64,000 bases of DNA from SZUA-36 sp963704855 (GCA_963704855.1 CAVPHY010000024.1:124001-188000), one strand, 5' to 3'; counted from the first letter of the stretch, positions 43,460 through 53,273 are shown. Notes: generated from the sequence alone by a model not told the origin. A program made the numbers and translations.

Positions 43460-44515
43460 TTAAGGCGCGTTTAACATGCCTTCCAGCGCAGATTCTATAG
43501 CGCCGGGTGATGACATCAGCTTGGTAAACCCATGCGGACCCATCATGATCAGGTCCGGAAAATGCACCGCCATCCGAAAGCGCATGTGCAAGGCTTCGAC
43601 GTTGTTACCGGTGACCAGTACCTCGTAAGGGAAGTAGGCGCGTTTTTTACAGCCCTCAAAGTCAACCACACCCATCTGGAATGCTGAATCCAGGGGTTCG
43701 TCATCTTCAGAGGTTGCTTTCATGCCGACCCCGAACACCGTTTGCTGCGTACCCGGAATATCAATGCGATAGACTTGTGTCAGGGCATCATTCGGGTTGG
43801 CCAGGCCTTTTTCCACGGCTGCAATTGCCGCATCATGGGAACCATATGATCCCAGTTCGGAGACATCGTTGAAGTACTGCATACCCATCATATAGTGGTA
43901 GCCATCCAGCTTCTTTGCAGTCATTTTTTCCTTGTCTGCGCCGCAGGATTGCAACATCCCCAAGGCATCAGACAGCTGGGTAAAGACCGGTTGCATGTCA
44001 CCATTAAGCTGATAGGCATACTGGATATAAACCGGATTCACATAACCCACTTCAACGGTGCCATTGGTTTCGGTAACACTAATCCGCTGCCCGGCGGCAT
44101 ATCCGCCACGTGGCGAGCGGGCAGCAATGGCTTCCAGAGTACCGTTAGTTACAACGATAATATTGGTATCGTCGACCGGTGAGTATTGGCCAACAACCTT
44201 AAAACCCGCGTCTTCCAGTGCTGATATGGTTGCCGTCGTGGCCTGGTTCAAAGTTCTCGCGGTTTTAGAGGCCACGATAAATGGCTGGTATGTCCGGGTG
44301 TTGTCCAGGACTTTGGCTTGCTGTGGTTGTGCGGCGGCTTGCTGTGGTTGTGCCGCAGCGGGCGTGCTTTCCACACTTTTCACTTCACTGGATGAAGCGG
44401 CGGGGGATTTTTCTGGTGCTGTTTGTGATTGACCTTTGTTGGCACCCTGCATGGCGCAAGAAATCAGCAATGATGAAACCAGGATGAGTACTAACAAATG
44501 CAGAATTTTCGTCAT
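43460..44515 (-). CDS. Lipoprotein, DUF302-like domain
   Basis: 351 residues. Lipobox SSLLISC places the lipidated cysteine near residue 20. A low-complexity linker of about 50 residues contains the near-duplicate AAAQPQQAAAQPQQAK. The folded part begins SKTARTLNQATTATISALED, then AGFKVVGQYSPVDDTNIIVV, and contains FRMAVHFPDLIMMGPHGFTK near the end. A DUF302-type alpha/beta domain is the nearest family I recall, but the match is loose. It is probably anchored in the periplasm or outer membrane. Role unknown. It stands alone and upstream of the SUMF1-like gene's end. Confidence 0.65.
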   Translation of the reverse strand: MTKILHLLVLILVSSLLISCAMQGANKGQSQTAPEKSPAASSSEVKSVESTPAAAQPQQAAAQPQQAKVLDNTRTYQPFIVASKTARTLNQATTATISALEDAGFKVVGQYSPVDDTNIIVVTNGTLEAIAARSPRGGYAAGQRISVTETNGTVEVGYVNPVYIQYAYQLNGDMQPVFTQLSDALGMLQSCGADKEKMTAKKLDGYHYMMGMQYFNDVSELGSYGSHDAAIAAVEKGLANPNDALTQVYRIDIPGTQQTVFGVGMKATSEDDEPLDSAFQMGVVDFEGCKKRAYFPYEVLVTGNNVEALHMRFRMAVHFPDLIMMGPHGFTKLMSSPGAIESALEGMLNAP

Positions 44516-44700
44516 GATCTTTATTCCCTTAAATGGTTATGACCAAATGCCTTATTCCACGCTGATATCACGCTAATTCCGTGGTACGAAAGACATCATG
44601 TTTGCCATGTGAACTACATGGTAAAAAATGTGCGGCGCACAAAACCTGACACCCATTCCAGTCCATGGCACCCGGAAAGGCAATTGCAGGCATTAAACTG

Positions 44701-46482
44701 TTACAGATCTCTGGCAATTCGAATACCTATCACTGGCCCTGTTGATTCGGGTGCAGCCGAAATTCTGAATGCGGCACGACTTTTTTGTGGTGCGCTGCCC
44801 CAGTATCCGCCACGCACCACCCTGCGCGTGCAGTTGCTCGGATCAACCCATGCAGATCCATCAGTAGGCGCATCGCTATAATCTGCGTACCAGCAATCTT
44901 CAACCCACTCCGCGACGTTACCGGTAATATCATGAACACCCATGGGGTGAACCAGGTTGCTGTCTTTCAGGGAGCCAGCAGGTGCAGGTCCCCAGTAGCC
45001 GTCACCATAGTTTTCGAACGGTGTGCCCCAGGTTCGCATGCCTGGCGACTCGTCAAGCTGACCTGTCAGGTTCTCAACCACGCCTGCAGGCGAGCCCTCA
45101 CCCCACCAATAGCTTTCCCGCCCAGCGCCCCTGGCAACGTACTCATACTCAGCCTCCGAGGGCAAGCGATAGGGTTTGCCCGTAGAAGCGGCTAACCACT
45201 GTACGTACGCCCGGGCATCAGAAAAGCTCACATGTATGACGGGATCGCCTGGCGCTGCTTTCTCACCCAGGTAATTGTGTTGCCAATTTACACCGCTTTG
45301 CTCGATGAGTTTCCCTGTAACTTTGTCATAAATGCTAGAGGATTTATTGAGATCTGCAGTCGTTTGATAGCCGCTTTGCTGAATAAACTCGCCGAACTGC
45401 TTGACTGTCACTTCCGTGACGCCCAGGCCAAACCCCTTTTCTAGAGTGACCCTGTGGCGCGGTTGCTCATTGTCATTTATACCACCGGCATGATCTAGGC
45501 TACCCATCATAAAGCTAGCCGCAGCAACGATCACAATTTCTGGCGCCTTTGTGCTTGTTTGCAAAAATTCATCTCTGACAACCTGTCTGGGTTGAAAACC
45601 GCCGTAAAAGCGGGCATTTCCAAGACGCTCCTTCAGTCTGTCTACAGTTTCTTCCTGCGTGCCCATCGCCTGGAGCTCGTTAATACCGGAATGTGCCTCA
45701 TTGAACCTGCCGGCATCTATGTCTGCCAGGATTCTTGTCTTCAGGTCCGAAGCATGCATTTCCTTGAACAAGGCCAACTGCTCCGAAGCTTCCTCCACCT
45801 GCGACTGATCCTCATACACTTCGGATGCCTGCTGCAACCAGTGTGCAGACGTAGTGAAATCAAGCCCCTGTGCAGATGCATAGGCCCGCATTACCAGTGC
45901 CTCCTGCAGCTTTTCAAGACCTGCTATTGTGGCTCTATTGTCAGGATCTCTGAGTAATGCCTGGTAAAAGTAAGCATAGGCACTGGAATTTCTTGGCTCT
46001 ACAAGCTGATTGGCTTCCAGTGCTGTATTGCCTTTTTCCAACAAGCCGTTGATTTCACGCGCCAGCCAAACGCGTTGTTGTACAGACTGGAATCCAGGCA
46101 AGTTAGGGTCAATCGGAAGAATCACCGCCAGCAATTGCGCGGCCTCTTCAACCTGGCCACGATCCAGCATGGTGCGTGCCTGAGCCAATACATCCGCCAA
46201 CAGGTCGTTTAATTTAGCGAGAGTCTTGGTGTTGGTGGAATCTGCAGCCAAATCTGAAAGCAACCGCTGCAGTGCTTCCTCTTGCGACGCGTCTGGCAAC
46301 GTAGCCACATTTTGAACATCTCGCCTGCCTGCCGGTGCAGTCGGTAAGGAGAGATCCATTTCCCATTCATCGACAGCACCCTCATTCTGCTGTTGGGCGA
46401 AGCCGTTTGAAATGCATAGAAAAGCACTGAGAAGAATAAATAAACGCAACACCTTGCGGTGCGAGATGACATTATTACACAT
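44701..46482 (-). CDS. Exported protein with helical repeats and C-terminal formylglycine-generating-enzyme (SUMF1) domain
   Basis: 593 residues from ATG 46482, preceded by AAGGGAATCGTT. The longer frame to 46548 has no leader. A signal peptide follows a short basic start (LRLFILLSAFLCISNGFAQ). Residues about 60-310 are helical TPR-like repeats (ALQRLLSDLAADSTNTKTLA, AQARTMLDRGQVEEAAQLLA). Residues about 330-593 are a SUMF1 fold: VAAASFMMGSLDHAGGINDN, HRVTLEKGFGLGVTEVTVKQ, YRLPSEAEYEYVARGA, DITGNVAEWVEDCW, RRVVRGGYWGSAPQKSRAAF, GIRIARDL. Most bacterial members of this kind are structural or regulatory rather than sulfatase activators, and no sulfatase is in the window. Confidence 0.87.
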   Translation of the reverse strand: MCNNVISHRKVLRLFILLSAFLCISNGFAQQQNEGAVDEWEMDLSLPTAPAGRRDVQNVATLPDASQEEALQRLLSDLAADSTNTKTLAKLNDLLADVLAQARTMLDRGQVEEAAQLLAVILPIDPNLPGFQSVQQRVWLAREINGLLEKGNTALEANQLVEPRNSSAYAYFYQALLRDPDNRATIAGLEKLQEALVMRAYASAQGLDFTTSAHWLQQASEVYEDQSQVEEASEQLALFKEMHASDLKTRILADIDAGRFNEAHSGINELQAMGTQEETVDRLKERLGNARFYGGFQPRQVVRDEFLQTSTKAPEIVIVAAASFMMGSLDHAGGINDNEQPRHRVTLEKGFGLGVTEVTVKQFGEFIQQSGYQTTADLNKSSSIYDKVTGKLIEQSGVNWQHNYLGEKAAPGDPVIHVSFSDARAYVQWLAASTGKPYRLPSEAEYEYVARGAGRESYWWGEGSPAGVVENLTGQLDESPGMRTWGTPFENYGDGYWGPAPAGSLKDSNLVHPMGVHDITGNVAEWVEDCWYADYSDAPTDGSAWVDPSNCTRRVVRGGYWGSAPQKSRAAFRISAAPESTGPVIGIRIARDL

Positions 46483-46548
46483 AACGATTCCCTTGCTTAT
46501 TATTACCCCTTCAGACGTGATGTTTTTACTTTCCCAAATCAACATCAA

Positions 46549-46693
46549 ACGCCACTATAATTTTAACTCAAAAATGCATCGACAACAAGTACAGGAACAA
46601 CAAACAAAACACTTTACAAACAACCATTAATACCGATTAGACAAAGCAAATTATCACCGAAAAAGCTGCGATATTCATATCTCGTCAAAGATA
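46549..46693. other. A+T-rich promoter-like intergenic region
   Basis: A+T-rich and without genes. It should carry the promoter of the SUMF1-domain gene. Confidence 0.4.
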
Positions 46694-46866
46694 CGGGGTC
46701 AGAGTAAAGTACCAGAGAAAAAACGAAGATATGGAAGGTAAAAAGAAGATACGGGGTCAGAATAAAGTGCCAGGTTTCCCGGCCAAAAACAGTAGCGACA
46801 ATTGGTCTTACCCTTTGTCAGCCTATCCCATCAACACCCGTCAGTTTGCTCTGGCACTTTACTCTG
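46694..46866. repeat. Divergent copies of the ggggtcagagtaaa repeat (…aaagtgccag subtype)
   Basis: Heads GGGGTCAGAGTAAAGTACC (46695-46713) and GGGGTCAGAATAAAGTGCC (near 46753-46771), each preceded by GATAC, face a right end GGCACTTTACTCTGACCC (to about 46868). The interior of about 80 bases is non-palindromic. The outer 14 bases match the main family, but the inner sequence differs. Confidence 0.75.
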
Positions 46867-46869
46867 ACC

Positions 46870-47196
46870 CTATAATTTCTCGAGTACAAAACCCATCCCA
46901 ATTTTCGAGTTATCCCAGATGCCTTGAGAATACGGATCGTTCCAGGACGGATTGAAACCCCGAAAATGCGTGGCTCCTTCTAACTCAAGAATTCTTCGCA
47001 GACCTTCAAGATTGTAACAGTAGATGAGTGAAGAAAGACCGGCTGCCATGCACCGCAATTCGCCAAGAAGCCGTTTCGTGTCTGCGGCGAAAGATAATGG
47101 TGGCGAGGCCGCTACTCCGCCAAATTGCAGGTATCTTCTTTCCTCTGCTGAGGAAGAGGACTTGGTCGGCTTAGGGTGTGAAGATTTGATTTCCAT
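46870..47196 (-). CDS. Hypothetical protein, C-terminus in or near the repeat
   Basis: 108 residues from ATG 47196, no signal peptide. It is Lys/Ser-rich at the start (SSHPKPTKSSSSAEERRYLQ), then mixed, ending NSKIGMGFVLEKL. The stop TAG comes from the right end of the repeat (CTCTGACCCTATAATTTC). So the reading frame may be a gene broken by the element, or a chance frame. No family recognised. Confidence 0.35.
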   Translation of the reverse strand: MEIKSSHPKPTKSSSSAEERRYLQFGGVAASPPLSFAADTKRLLGELRCMAAGLSSLIYCYNLEGLRRILELEGATHFRGFNPSWNDPYSQGIWDNSKIGMGFVLEKL

Positions 47197-47213
47197 ACCT
47201 ACAACATTTTAGT

Positions 47214-47366
47214 TCGGCAGACACCCTACGCAAAGTGGCAGATAGGTTTGAGCAGCAGCCGGTACCGAGGGCTGGAATACCCTATGGCGTAGTGCTCGAC
47301 AAATTTGAGGTGTTGCCTGTTTCGAAGCCAGTAAGGTCAGGCTTGCTTGATTCACTGCCCGCCTGA
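47214..47366 (+). pseudogene. C-terminal fragment of an unidentified protein gene
   Basis: A start-less open stretch reads SADTLRKVADRFEQQPVPRA, GIPYGVVLDKFEVLPVSKPV, then RSGLLDSLPA and stop. The composition is that of a real protein end with no preceding start codon or ribosome-binding site. I recognise no family. The rest of the interval to 47662 holds nothing I can support. Confidence 0.4.
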
Positions 47367-47662
47367 GCTAGAAGAATAATAACAATCCCGGGTTCACTTT
47401 GGGGCTTTGCTCCACCTATATCTTTCCTATAATATCAACAAGTAATTACAACCAAACAAAGCAAGACACACTCGTAAACCAATCCATATTTGTGTTCCAT
47501 CGGATGTGTCCTGTCAAAAGGGGTTTGACCATGCGTTCACTTGCAATGATCTGACCCTCTGATAAAAAGCCAAGACACGCATAACAATTCAACTTCAAAG
47601 ACATGGGTGACCGGGCTTTCCGGCTTATTAAGCAACCAGTTTGTCGCAACTAAAGCCCTAGG

Positions 47663-49351
47663 TTATTCAAAACTGTCCTTGAATATCAGATTAACTGGAA
47701 CGAAGCTTAATCCGATTTCCATTGGTCCATTAAAAACGGTGCCAGTCGTCGCAGCATAGGTGCCATAGACTCTTCTGTCTGTTGCATTTACCCTATATAT
47801 GTTCAACCCGGCACCACTGACGCCGGTGCTTTTAACTTCCACCACCAGCGACAAGGCAGGATTGTAGGCAAATGAAGTCGATAGAGGGATGGCTATCCAA
47901 CCGCCTACGCTGACAGCAGGCGTGGTGTAGGAAGCATTACTATAAACCGATGTAAGCCCGGAATTAAAAGTAGTCGATGCCGTGGTACCCGTACCGATAT
48001 TCTGACCCATCGATATCTGGAAATTGCTGTAAGGGCCTGCACCTGCGCTGGTCGATGCCATCCGCACCCAAAGCGTATTAATCAGACCATTGGGCGCGCC
48101 CGCAAATTCCCCAGGAGCGTAAATATCCTGTACTTTTTGATAAATGGCACTGGTCGGGTTGAACGGAACAACGTTCGCCTGGGTGGCCGTATTGCTGTTG
48201 AAATAAGGGGGGACCACATTTGGGATTAAAGAAATGCTTAATCCGATTTCCATCGGTCCATTAAAAACGGTGCCAGTCGTCGCAGCATAGGTGCCATATA
48301 CTCTTCTGTCTGTTGCATTTACCCTGTAGACGTTCAAACCAACACCACTGACACCGGTGCTTTTAACTTCCACCACCAGCGACAAGGCAGGATTGTAGGC
48401 AAATGAAGTCGATAGAGGGATGGCTATCCAACCGCCTACGCTGACAGCAGGCGTGGTGTAGGAAGCATTACTATAAACCGATGTAAGCCCGGAATTAAAA
48501 GTAGTCGATGCCGTGGTACCCGTACCGATATTCTGACCCATCGATATCTGGAAATTGCTGTAAGGGCCTGCACCTGCGCTGGTCGATGCCATCCGCACCC
48601 AAAGCGTATTAATCAGACCATTGGGCGCGCCCGCAAATTCCCCAGGAGCGTAAATATCCTGTACTTTTTGATAAATGGCACTGGTCGGGTTGAACGGAAC
48701 AACGTTCGCCTGGGTGGCCGTATTGCTGTTGAAATAAGGGGGGACCACATTTGGGATTAAAGAAATGCTTAATCCGATTTCCATCGGTCCATTAAAAACG
48801 GTGCCAGTCGTCGCAGCATAGGTGCCATATACTCTTCTGTCTGTTGCATTTACCCTGTAGACGTTCAAACCAACACCACTGACACCGGTGCTTTTAACTT
48901 CCACCACCAGCGACAAGGCAGGATTGTAGGCAAATGAAGTCGATAGAGGGATGGCTATCCAACCGCCTACGCTGACAGCAGGCGTGGTGTAGGAAGCATT
49001 ACTATAAACCGATGTAAGCCCGGAATTAAAAGTAGTCGATGCCGTGGTACCCGTACCGATATTCTGACCCATCGATATCTGGAAATTGCTGTAAGGGCCT
49101 GCACCTGCGCTGGTCGATGCCATCCGCACCCAAAGCGTATTAATCAGACCATTGGGCGCGCCCGCAAATTCCCCAGGAGCGTAAATATCCTGTACTTTTT
49201 GATAAATGGCACTGGTCGGGTTGAACGGAACAACGTTCGCCTGGGTGGCCGTATTGCTGTTGAAATAAGGCGGCGTTTGCGCTTGCGCTTGCGTTATTTG
49301 ACCAAAGGCAAAAGCAGCTAAAAGTAGAAGCAACAGGTTTTTCATATTCAT
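47663..49351 (-). CDS. Secreted protein of three near-identical 177-residue repeats with FxDSFE tail
   Basis: 562 residues. A signal peptide is present (NLLLLLLAAFAFGQITQAQA). Three tandem units start PPYFNSNTATQANVVPFNPT and contain APGEFAGAPNGLINTLWVRM and FQISMGQNIGTGTTASTTF. The first two are identical in protein, and the third differs at a few sites (SGAGLNIYRV for SGVGLNVYRV). The protein ends VNLIFKDSFE, the C-terminal motif shared with two neighbours. The domain looks like a beta-rich extracellular module; I cannot name it. Near-identity at DNA level implies recent duplication or ongoing homogenisation. Confidence 0.8.
   Translation of the reverse strand: MNMKNLLLLLLAAFAFGQITQAQAQTPPYFNSNTATQANVVPFNPTSAIYQKVQDIYAPGEFAGAPNGLINTLWVRMASTSAGAGPYSNFQISMGQNIGTGTTASTTFNSGLTSVYSNASYTTPAVSVGGWIAIPLSTSFAYNPALSLVVEVKSTGVSGVGLNVYRVNATDRRVYGTYAATTGTVFNGPMEIGLSISLIPNVVPPYFNSNTATQANVVPFNPTSAIYQKVQDIYAPGEFAGAPNGLINTLWVRMASTSAGAGPYSNFQISMGQNIGTGTTASTTFNSGLTSVYSNASYTTPAVSVGGWIAIPLSTSFAYNPALSLVVEVKSTGVSGVGLNVYRVNATDRRVYGTYAATTGTVFNGPMEIGLSISLIPNVVPPYFNSNTATQANVVPFNPTSAIYQKVQDIYAPGEFAGAPNGLINTLWVRMASTSAGAGPYSNFQISMGQNIGTGTTASTTFNSGLTSVYSNASYTTPAVSVGGWIAIPLSTSFAYNPALSLVVEVKSTGVSGAGLNIYRVNATDRRVYGTYAATTGTVFNGPMEIGLSFVPVNLIFKDSFE
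47699..49268. repeat. Three tandem 531-bp direct repeats within a coding sequence
   Basis: The marker CTTAATCCGATTTCCAT begins at 47706, 48237 and 48768, exactly 531 bases (177 codons) apart. The unit is a multiple of three, so copy number can change without frameshift. Only scattered substitutions separate the units, mostly in the copy nearest 47.7 kb. Confidence 0.95.
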
Positions 49352-49433
49352 ATTTTTTAATTGAATTAATTATTCTGGCGCTGAGAATAACACGAACAAA
49401 AGCCAAGGCAGCCACATTTAATCCAAGAACTAT

Positions 49434-49459
49434 GGGGTCAGAGTAAAGGGACAGAGTAA
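49434..49459. repeat. Half copy of the ggggtcagagtaaa repeat
   Basis: GGGGTCAGAGTAAAGGGACA plus GAGTAA, a left arm only, with no right arm in the following 100 bases. It lies upstream of the triple-repeat protein gene. Confidence 0.85.
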
Positions 49460-49591
49460 AAGCTATTCGGGATATCTGGTTTCGAAGTTTATGCATCTGC
49501 TCTCTAAGTGATTAGGGCCCAGTACCGGGCCCGTCTTTGCACGGGTCTGCCTGCTTAACCCAAAAAGAGCCATCATCACGTGTGGTAAGGA

Positions 49592-50236
49592 CTAATGCAC
49601 CTTGAATAACCCATCCATGTTTACACCGACTAACGCAGATTCCAGAGTGCGCGCGTCCGCGGGGGCGATGAAGGGCAGCATTTCATCGCTAACGACACGG
49701 TAGGTTTTGTAACGTTCCATATCGTCGCCGACGAAATCAAGGTTCGCGTCGCTGGTCATCCAATCGAGCTTGTCATACACAGAAAAGTTGATCGGCGTGC
49801 GATAGCCTAGCATGGTTATTTCACCCCTGACGTTGAAATAGAACGGGAAGTACGACATGACCATTTCCCGCAGGCTGCGGTAGACCGGATCGCGGTAACG
49901 CAGGTTGGCAAAATTGGACTGCCCTACCGCGCCCCAGTGTCCGCGAAATTTGAAGACTGCCAACAGGTGGTCGTCATCATGTGCGTTGGGGATGATCTCG
50001 AGGATCAGCGGCGGATATCCGATGCGGCGCAGAGCGGTGGCGGCAAAGAGTGCACCGTCAAAGCAGTGACCAACCCGTTCACGCAGTACCCGTAGCGGAC
50101 AGCGGTAGAAAGCATCTACGCTGTAAGAGATGGTGTTCAGAAAAGCCTGGATTTTAATGGGACTATCCAGCGTGTTGAGCACGTCAAGTTCTGCCGGGTC
50201 GAGCTGGGATTCGAAAAGTTCAATGGCGTTTTTCAT
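49592..50236 (-). CDS. Transglutaminase-like (papain-fold) family protein
   Basis: 214 residues, no signal peptide. The core reads RERVGHCFDGALFAATALRR with candidate nucleophile C58, followed by IPNAHDDDHLLAVFKFRGHW with H90, the order of a transglutaminase/protease fold. Similar stand-alone proteins in environmental bacteria are uncharacterised. The N-terminal helix (DPAELDVLNTLDSPIKIQAF) and the tail (FIAPADARTLESALVGVNMD) are not informative. It lies 40 bases upstream of the BspA-type gene's end and may be transcribed from the same leftward promoter region. Confidence 0.75.
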   Translation of the reverse strand: MKNAIELFESQLDPAELDVLNTLDSPIKIQAFLNTISYSVDAFYRCPLRVLRERVGHCFDGALFAATALRRIGYPPLILEIIPNAHDDDHLLAVFKFRGHWGAVGQSNFANLRYRDPVYRSLREMVMSYFPFYFNVRGEITMLGYRTPINFSVYDKLDWMTSDANLDFVGDDMERYKTYRVVSDEMLPFIAPADARTLESALVGVNMDGLFKVH

Positions 50237-50275
50237 ACTATGGCAACTCAGTTGATTCTTTTCTATTAACTTTCA

Positions 50276-52013
50276 TTATGGCACATCCTCAAAACCATCT
50301 GAGAATATCAAATCAACCGACACAGGAGGACATGATTGTCCACCATCTGTGATTACCCAGCCGTCCGATGCGATCATATTGGCCCTGGCTGCAGCCGCCT
50401 CAGCAGAACAATATTTTGAGTTCCCGCCATCGAAGACTACTCCAGGCCGTAGTAGTTGAGCATTCCAGCCGATCAATAAGCTGTCATAGTTTGCTGCGGA
50501 GAGAGTAACGCCTTCGAACATGTCTGATGCGCTTCGCAGTGCTGTGACATTCCATGAGCCTATGTCCCGATCAAAAGAGATGGCGCCATTGAACATCGAC
50601 CGCATCTGGGTGACTGATGACGTATCCCAGCCACCGGTATCGGGGTCAGCAGTGATAGCACCTCTGAACATAGATGACAGATCTCTGACCCGTGAAGTAT
50701 CCCAAACGCTGGTATCGGGGTTAGCAGAGATGGCGCCAGTGAACATAAATGACATATTGGTGACTGATGAAGTATCCCAACCACTGGTATCGGGGTCAGC
50801 TGACGTGGCGCCTCCAAACATTGCCAGCATGTTGGTGACTGATGAAGTATCCCAGCCACTGGTATCGGGGTCAGCCGAAGTGGCGCCAGTAAACATTTCT
50901 CGCATATCGGTGACCAACGAGGTGTCCCAGCCACTGGTATCGGGGCTGGCTGAGCTGGCGTTTTCGAACATCCCTGACATGTTTCGCACGTTCTGCGTTT
51001 TCCAGCCACTGGTATTGGGGTTGGCTGAGGTAGCCCCGGAGAACATTCCGCGCATATCTGTGACTGAAGATGTATCCCAACTGCTGGTTTCCGGTTTGGC
51101 TGAGGTGGCGCCGGAGAACATGAACCCCATGTCGGTGACCGCCGACGTATCCCAACTACTGGTATCGGGGTCAGCTGAGGTAGTACCGGAGAACATCGAC
51201 CCCATGTTGGTGACTGATGAAGTATCCCAGCCACTGGTATCGGGGTGGGCCGAAGTGACGTCAGAGAACATTGCGCCCATATCGGTGACCAACGAGGTGT
51301 CCCAGCCACTGGTATCGGGGCCGGCCGAGCTGGCGTTATTGAACATCCCAGACATATCTGTAACCGACGACGTATTCCAGCCACTGGTATCGGGCTTGGC
51401 CGAAGTGGCGTTATTGAACATCCTTGACATATCGGTCACCGATGTAGTGTCCCAACTGCTGGTATCCGGATTGGCTGAGGTGGCATTTAGGAACATTGCT
51501 CGACATGTTGGTGACCGATGAGGTGTCCCAGCCGCTGGTATCAGGGTTGGCCAGGGTGCAGTACGTGAACATATTGGACATATTTGTGACTGCTGAGAAA
51601 TCGGGTGTATCAATCGCCGGAATCAACAGCTTAACCGCCCCGTTGAAAGCTCCCTCCATGTCAGTCCATGAACCTGTTCCCCACTGGTCCAGTGAGAGAA
51701 TCTTCTCTTCATCTCCACTATTGTTGAAGTAAATGGAACGATAAGAACCAAAAATCCTGATCGTGTAAGTCCCCGCGACCCCGAAATCATGCGTGACAGC
51801 ATCCGTAATACCGAATTGGTCAAAAATACCATCATTGTTCCAATCCACGCTGTATGGACCACCCAGCATTGGAACCACAATCGAAGTGGAATTGGAAATG
51901 CCGGGCTCGTCTGTCTTCCAGGTGGTTACAAAGTCATCAGCAGGTGCTGCAAGCGCAACTTGCGCCAGCAGCAAGGTGAACAAAATACATGTAGATAATC
52001 GTATGGTTGCCAA
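50276..52013 (-). pseudogene. BspA-like surface protein with about fifteen 25-residue DUF285 repeats, one apparent extra base
   Basis: From ATG 52013: a signal peptide (ending VALAA), then a PKD-like segment (YSVDWNNDGIFDQFGITDAV). Then come tandem 25-residue repeats of the form DMSxMFxxATSAxPDTSGWDT, as in bacterial lipoprotein/BspA adhesins. The frame breaks near 51495: AACATGTCGAGCAATGTTCC needs one A fewer to read NMSSMFLNATS. The remainder runs to 50276 and ends SVDLIFSDGFEDVP. Restored length is about 578 residues. The C-terminal motif is shared with two neighbours. Role is probably adhesion or surface display. Confidence 0.82.
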
Positions 52014-52026
52014 GACAGTGCCACCT

Positions 52027-52172
52027 TAAGTTATGGGGTCATAAGTTATGGGGTCAGAGTAAAGTACCAGGGTAAACCGCAAAAACTGAACTATGGATTT
52101 ATAAAGACTTTCTGCGATACCAGGTCGATGGTCTGTTCATCATATCTGTATTCATGTTTACTCTGATCCCAA
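52027..52172. repeat. Divergent ggggtca repeat with an exact 15-base duplicated head
   Basis: TAAGTTATGGGGTCA at 52027-52041 is repeated exactly at 52042-52056 and continues AGAGTAAAGTACC. A right end TTTACTCTGATCCC lies at about 52158-52171. It is followed by stuttered AATTATTCTC/TATTCTC copies to about 52225. The interior is not palindromic. It belongs to the aaagtacc subtype seen at 46695. Confidence 0.75.
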
Positions 52173-52208
52173 TTATTCTCTCCCTATTCTCTCCCCCAAT
52201 TATTCTCT

Positions 52209-53120
52209 TCATTTATTCTCTTTTTCAAAACCATCAGAGAAAAGTGCAATCGGTATGCTATAGCTGGCGGTGACAGATTCTGCCTCGCCGGAGTGTGCCG
52301 TTACAGTATTATCCACCGTGCCACCGGCATTGATCTCTTCCTGCGTGACCGTATGTACTGCGGTACAAATCACGATTGAGTCCGGCTCACCTTCGGGGGG
52401 GAGCTGGTCTTCACCGGGAAAATCGCAGATGGGTGGTGAATCAACATTGTCATCACTGATCCAGACACCGTGCAAAACAATTTGGCCAGCGTTTCCTACG
52501 GTATATTGGTAGGGTATGACCTGGCCGGCAGCAAACACCTGTCGCCTGGATGAGGTTTTGGTCACGTACATCGATGCCTCCGGAGGGGCCCCGATTAACG
52601 GGGAACCAAACCCCAGGATGCCACCTGAATAATAAAATCTTAACTCACCCAACTGGTCTCCCGGTACATATGGCTGGGTACCGTTATCAATAGCGCCGGA
52701 TATCGTCCAATCGCCCGCCTCGGATTTGGAAGCAGCTAAATCAGTAACGGTACCGTCTTTCCAGCGATCAAAGTCCGGTGTACCTAAGGACGCAACCTGC
52801 GGCCCATCAACAATACTCGCATCGGTTCTATCCAGGACCACGCTGAACTCTTCCTGGTTTGTTTGAACAATGATGACTCCCAGCTTGGTATACATCTTAA
52901 AAACATGGTCCGTTTCGGAGGCAGGCACATCAAGCACAGTGATTGAAAAGAAGAAACGGTCAACGCCGGCACCGAGATCAATAGCGCCCCATTCAATCGC
53001 ATGTACAGGAAGGCTTAATGACAATGCAGCGCTCAAACACCCCAGCACTTTAGACTTTAACAAAGGCGGTCGATTACGACACCGCTTAAACTTTACACCG
53101 GTGTCAGAAGGTCCAGTCAT
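52209..53120 (-). CDS. Secreted protein with DUF11-like domain and FSDGFE tail
   Basis: 303 residues from ATG 53120, preceded by GAGGGACTC; the longer frame to 53213 has no suitable start context. A signal peptide lies after a basic stretch (LKSKVLGCLSAALSLSLPVH then A). The middle resembles an all-beta domain (GAGVDRFFFSITVLDVPASE). From about 200 a DUF11/Ig-like conserved-repeat unit reads QVIPYQYTVGNAGQIVLHGV then WISDDN, and VTQEEINAGGTVDNTVTAHS. The end is IALFSDGFEKENK. Probably cell-surface or exported. It forms a cluster with the BspA-like and triple-repeat genes, all leftward. Confidence 0.78.
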   Translation of the reverse strand: MTGPSDTGVKFKRCRNRPPLLKSKVLGCLSAALSLSLPVHAIEWGAIDLGAGVDRFFFSITVLDVPASETDHVFKMYTKLGVIIVQTNQEEFSVVLDRTDASIVDGPQVASLGTPDFDRWKDGTVTDLAASKSEAGDWTISGAIDNGTQPYVPGDQLGELRFYYSGGILGFGSPLIGAPPEASMYVTKTSSRRQVFAAGQVIPYQYTVGNAGQIVLHGVWISDDNVDSPPICDFPGEDQLPPEGEPDSIVICTAVHTVTQEEINAGGTVDNTVTAHSGEAESVTASYSIPIALFSDGFEKENK

Positions 53121-53273
53121 GATGAGTCCCTCAGATATTACCCATTGAAGCATAGCACATGTCAATATATATAATTGATTTGAAAGAAAAATCGGTAAAG
53201 CCAGGACACCCATGACTTTGTTGCTTGATTCTCTTTACTTTTAAAACCGTAGCAAGAATATGAAAAAACGCCT

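Noticed and set aside
44701..46482. Sulfatase-activating formylglycine-generating enzyme
   Set aside because: The SUMF1 fold is clear, but the protein is exported with TPR-like repeats and no sulfatase gene is in the window.
47699..49268. CRISPR array or transposon repeats
   Set aside because: The 531-bp units are contiguous, in-frame protein repeats without spacers or terminal inverted repeats.
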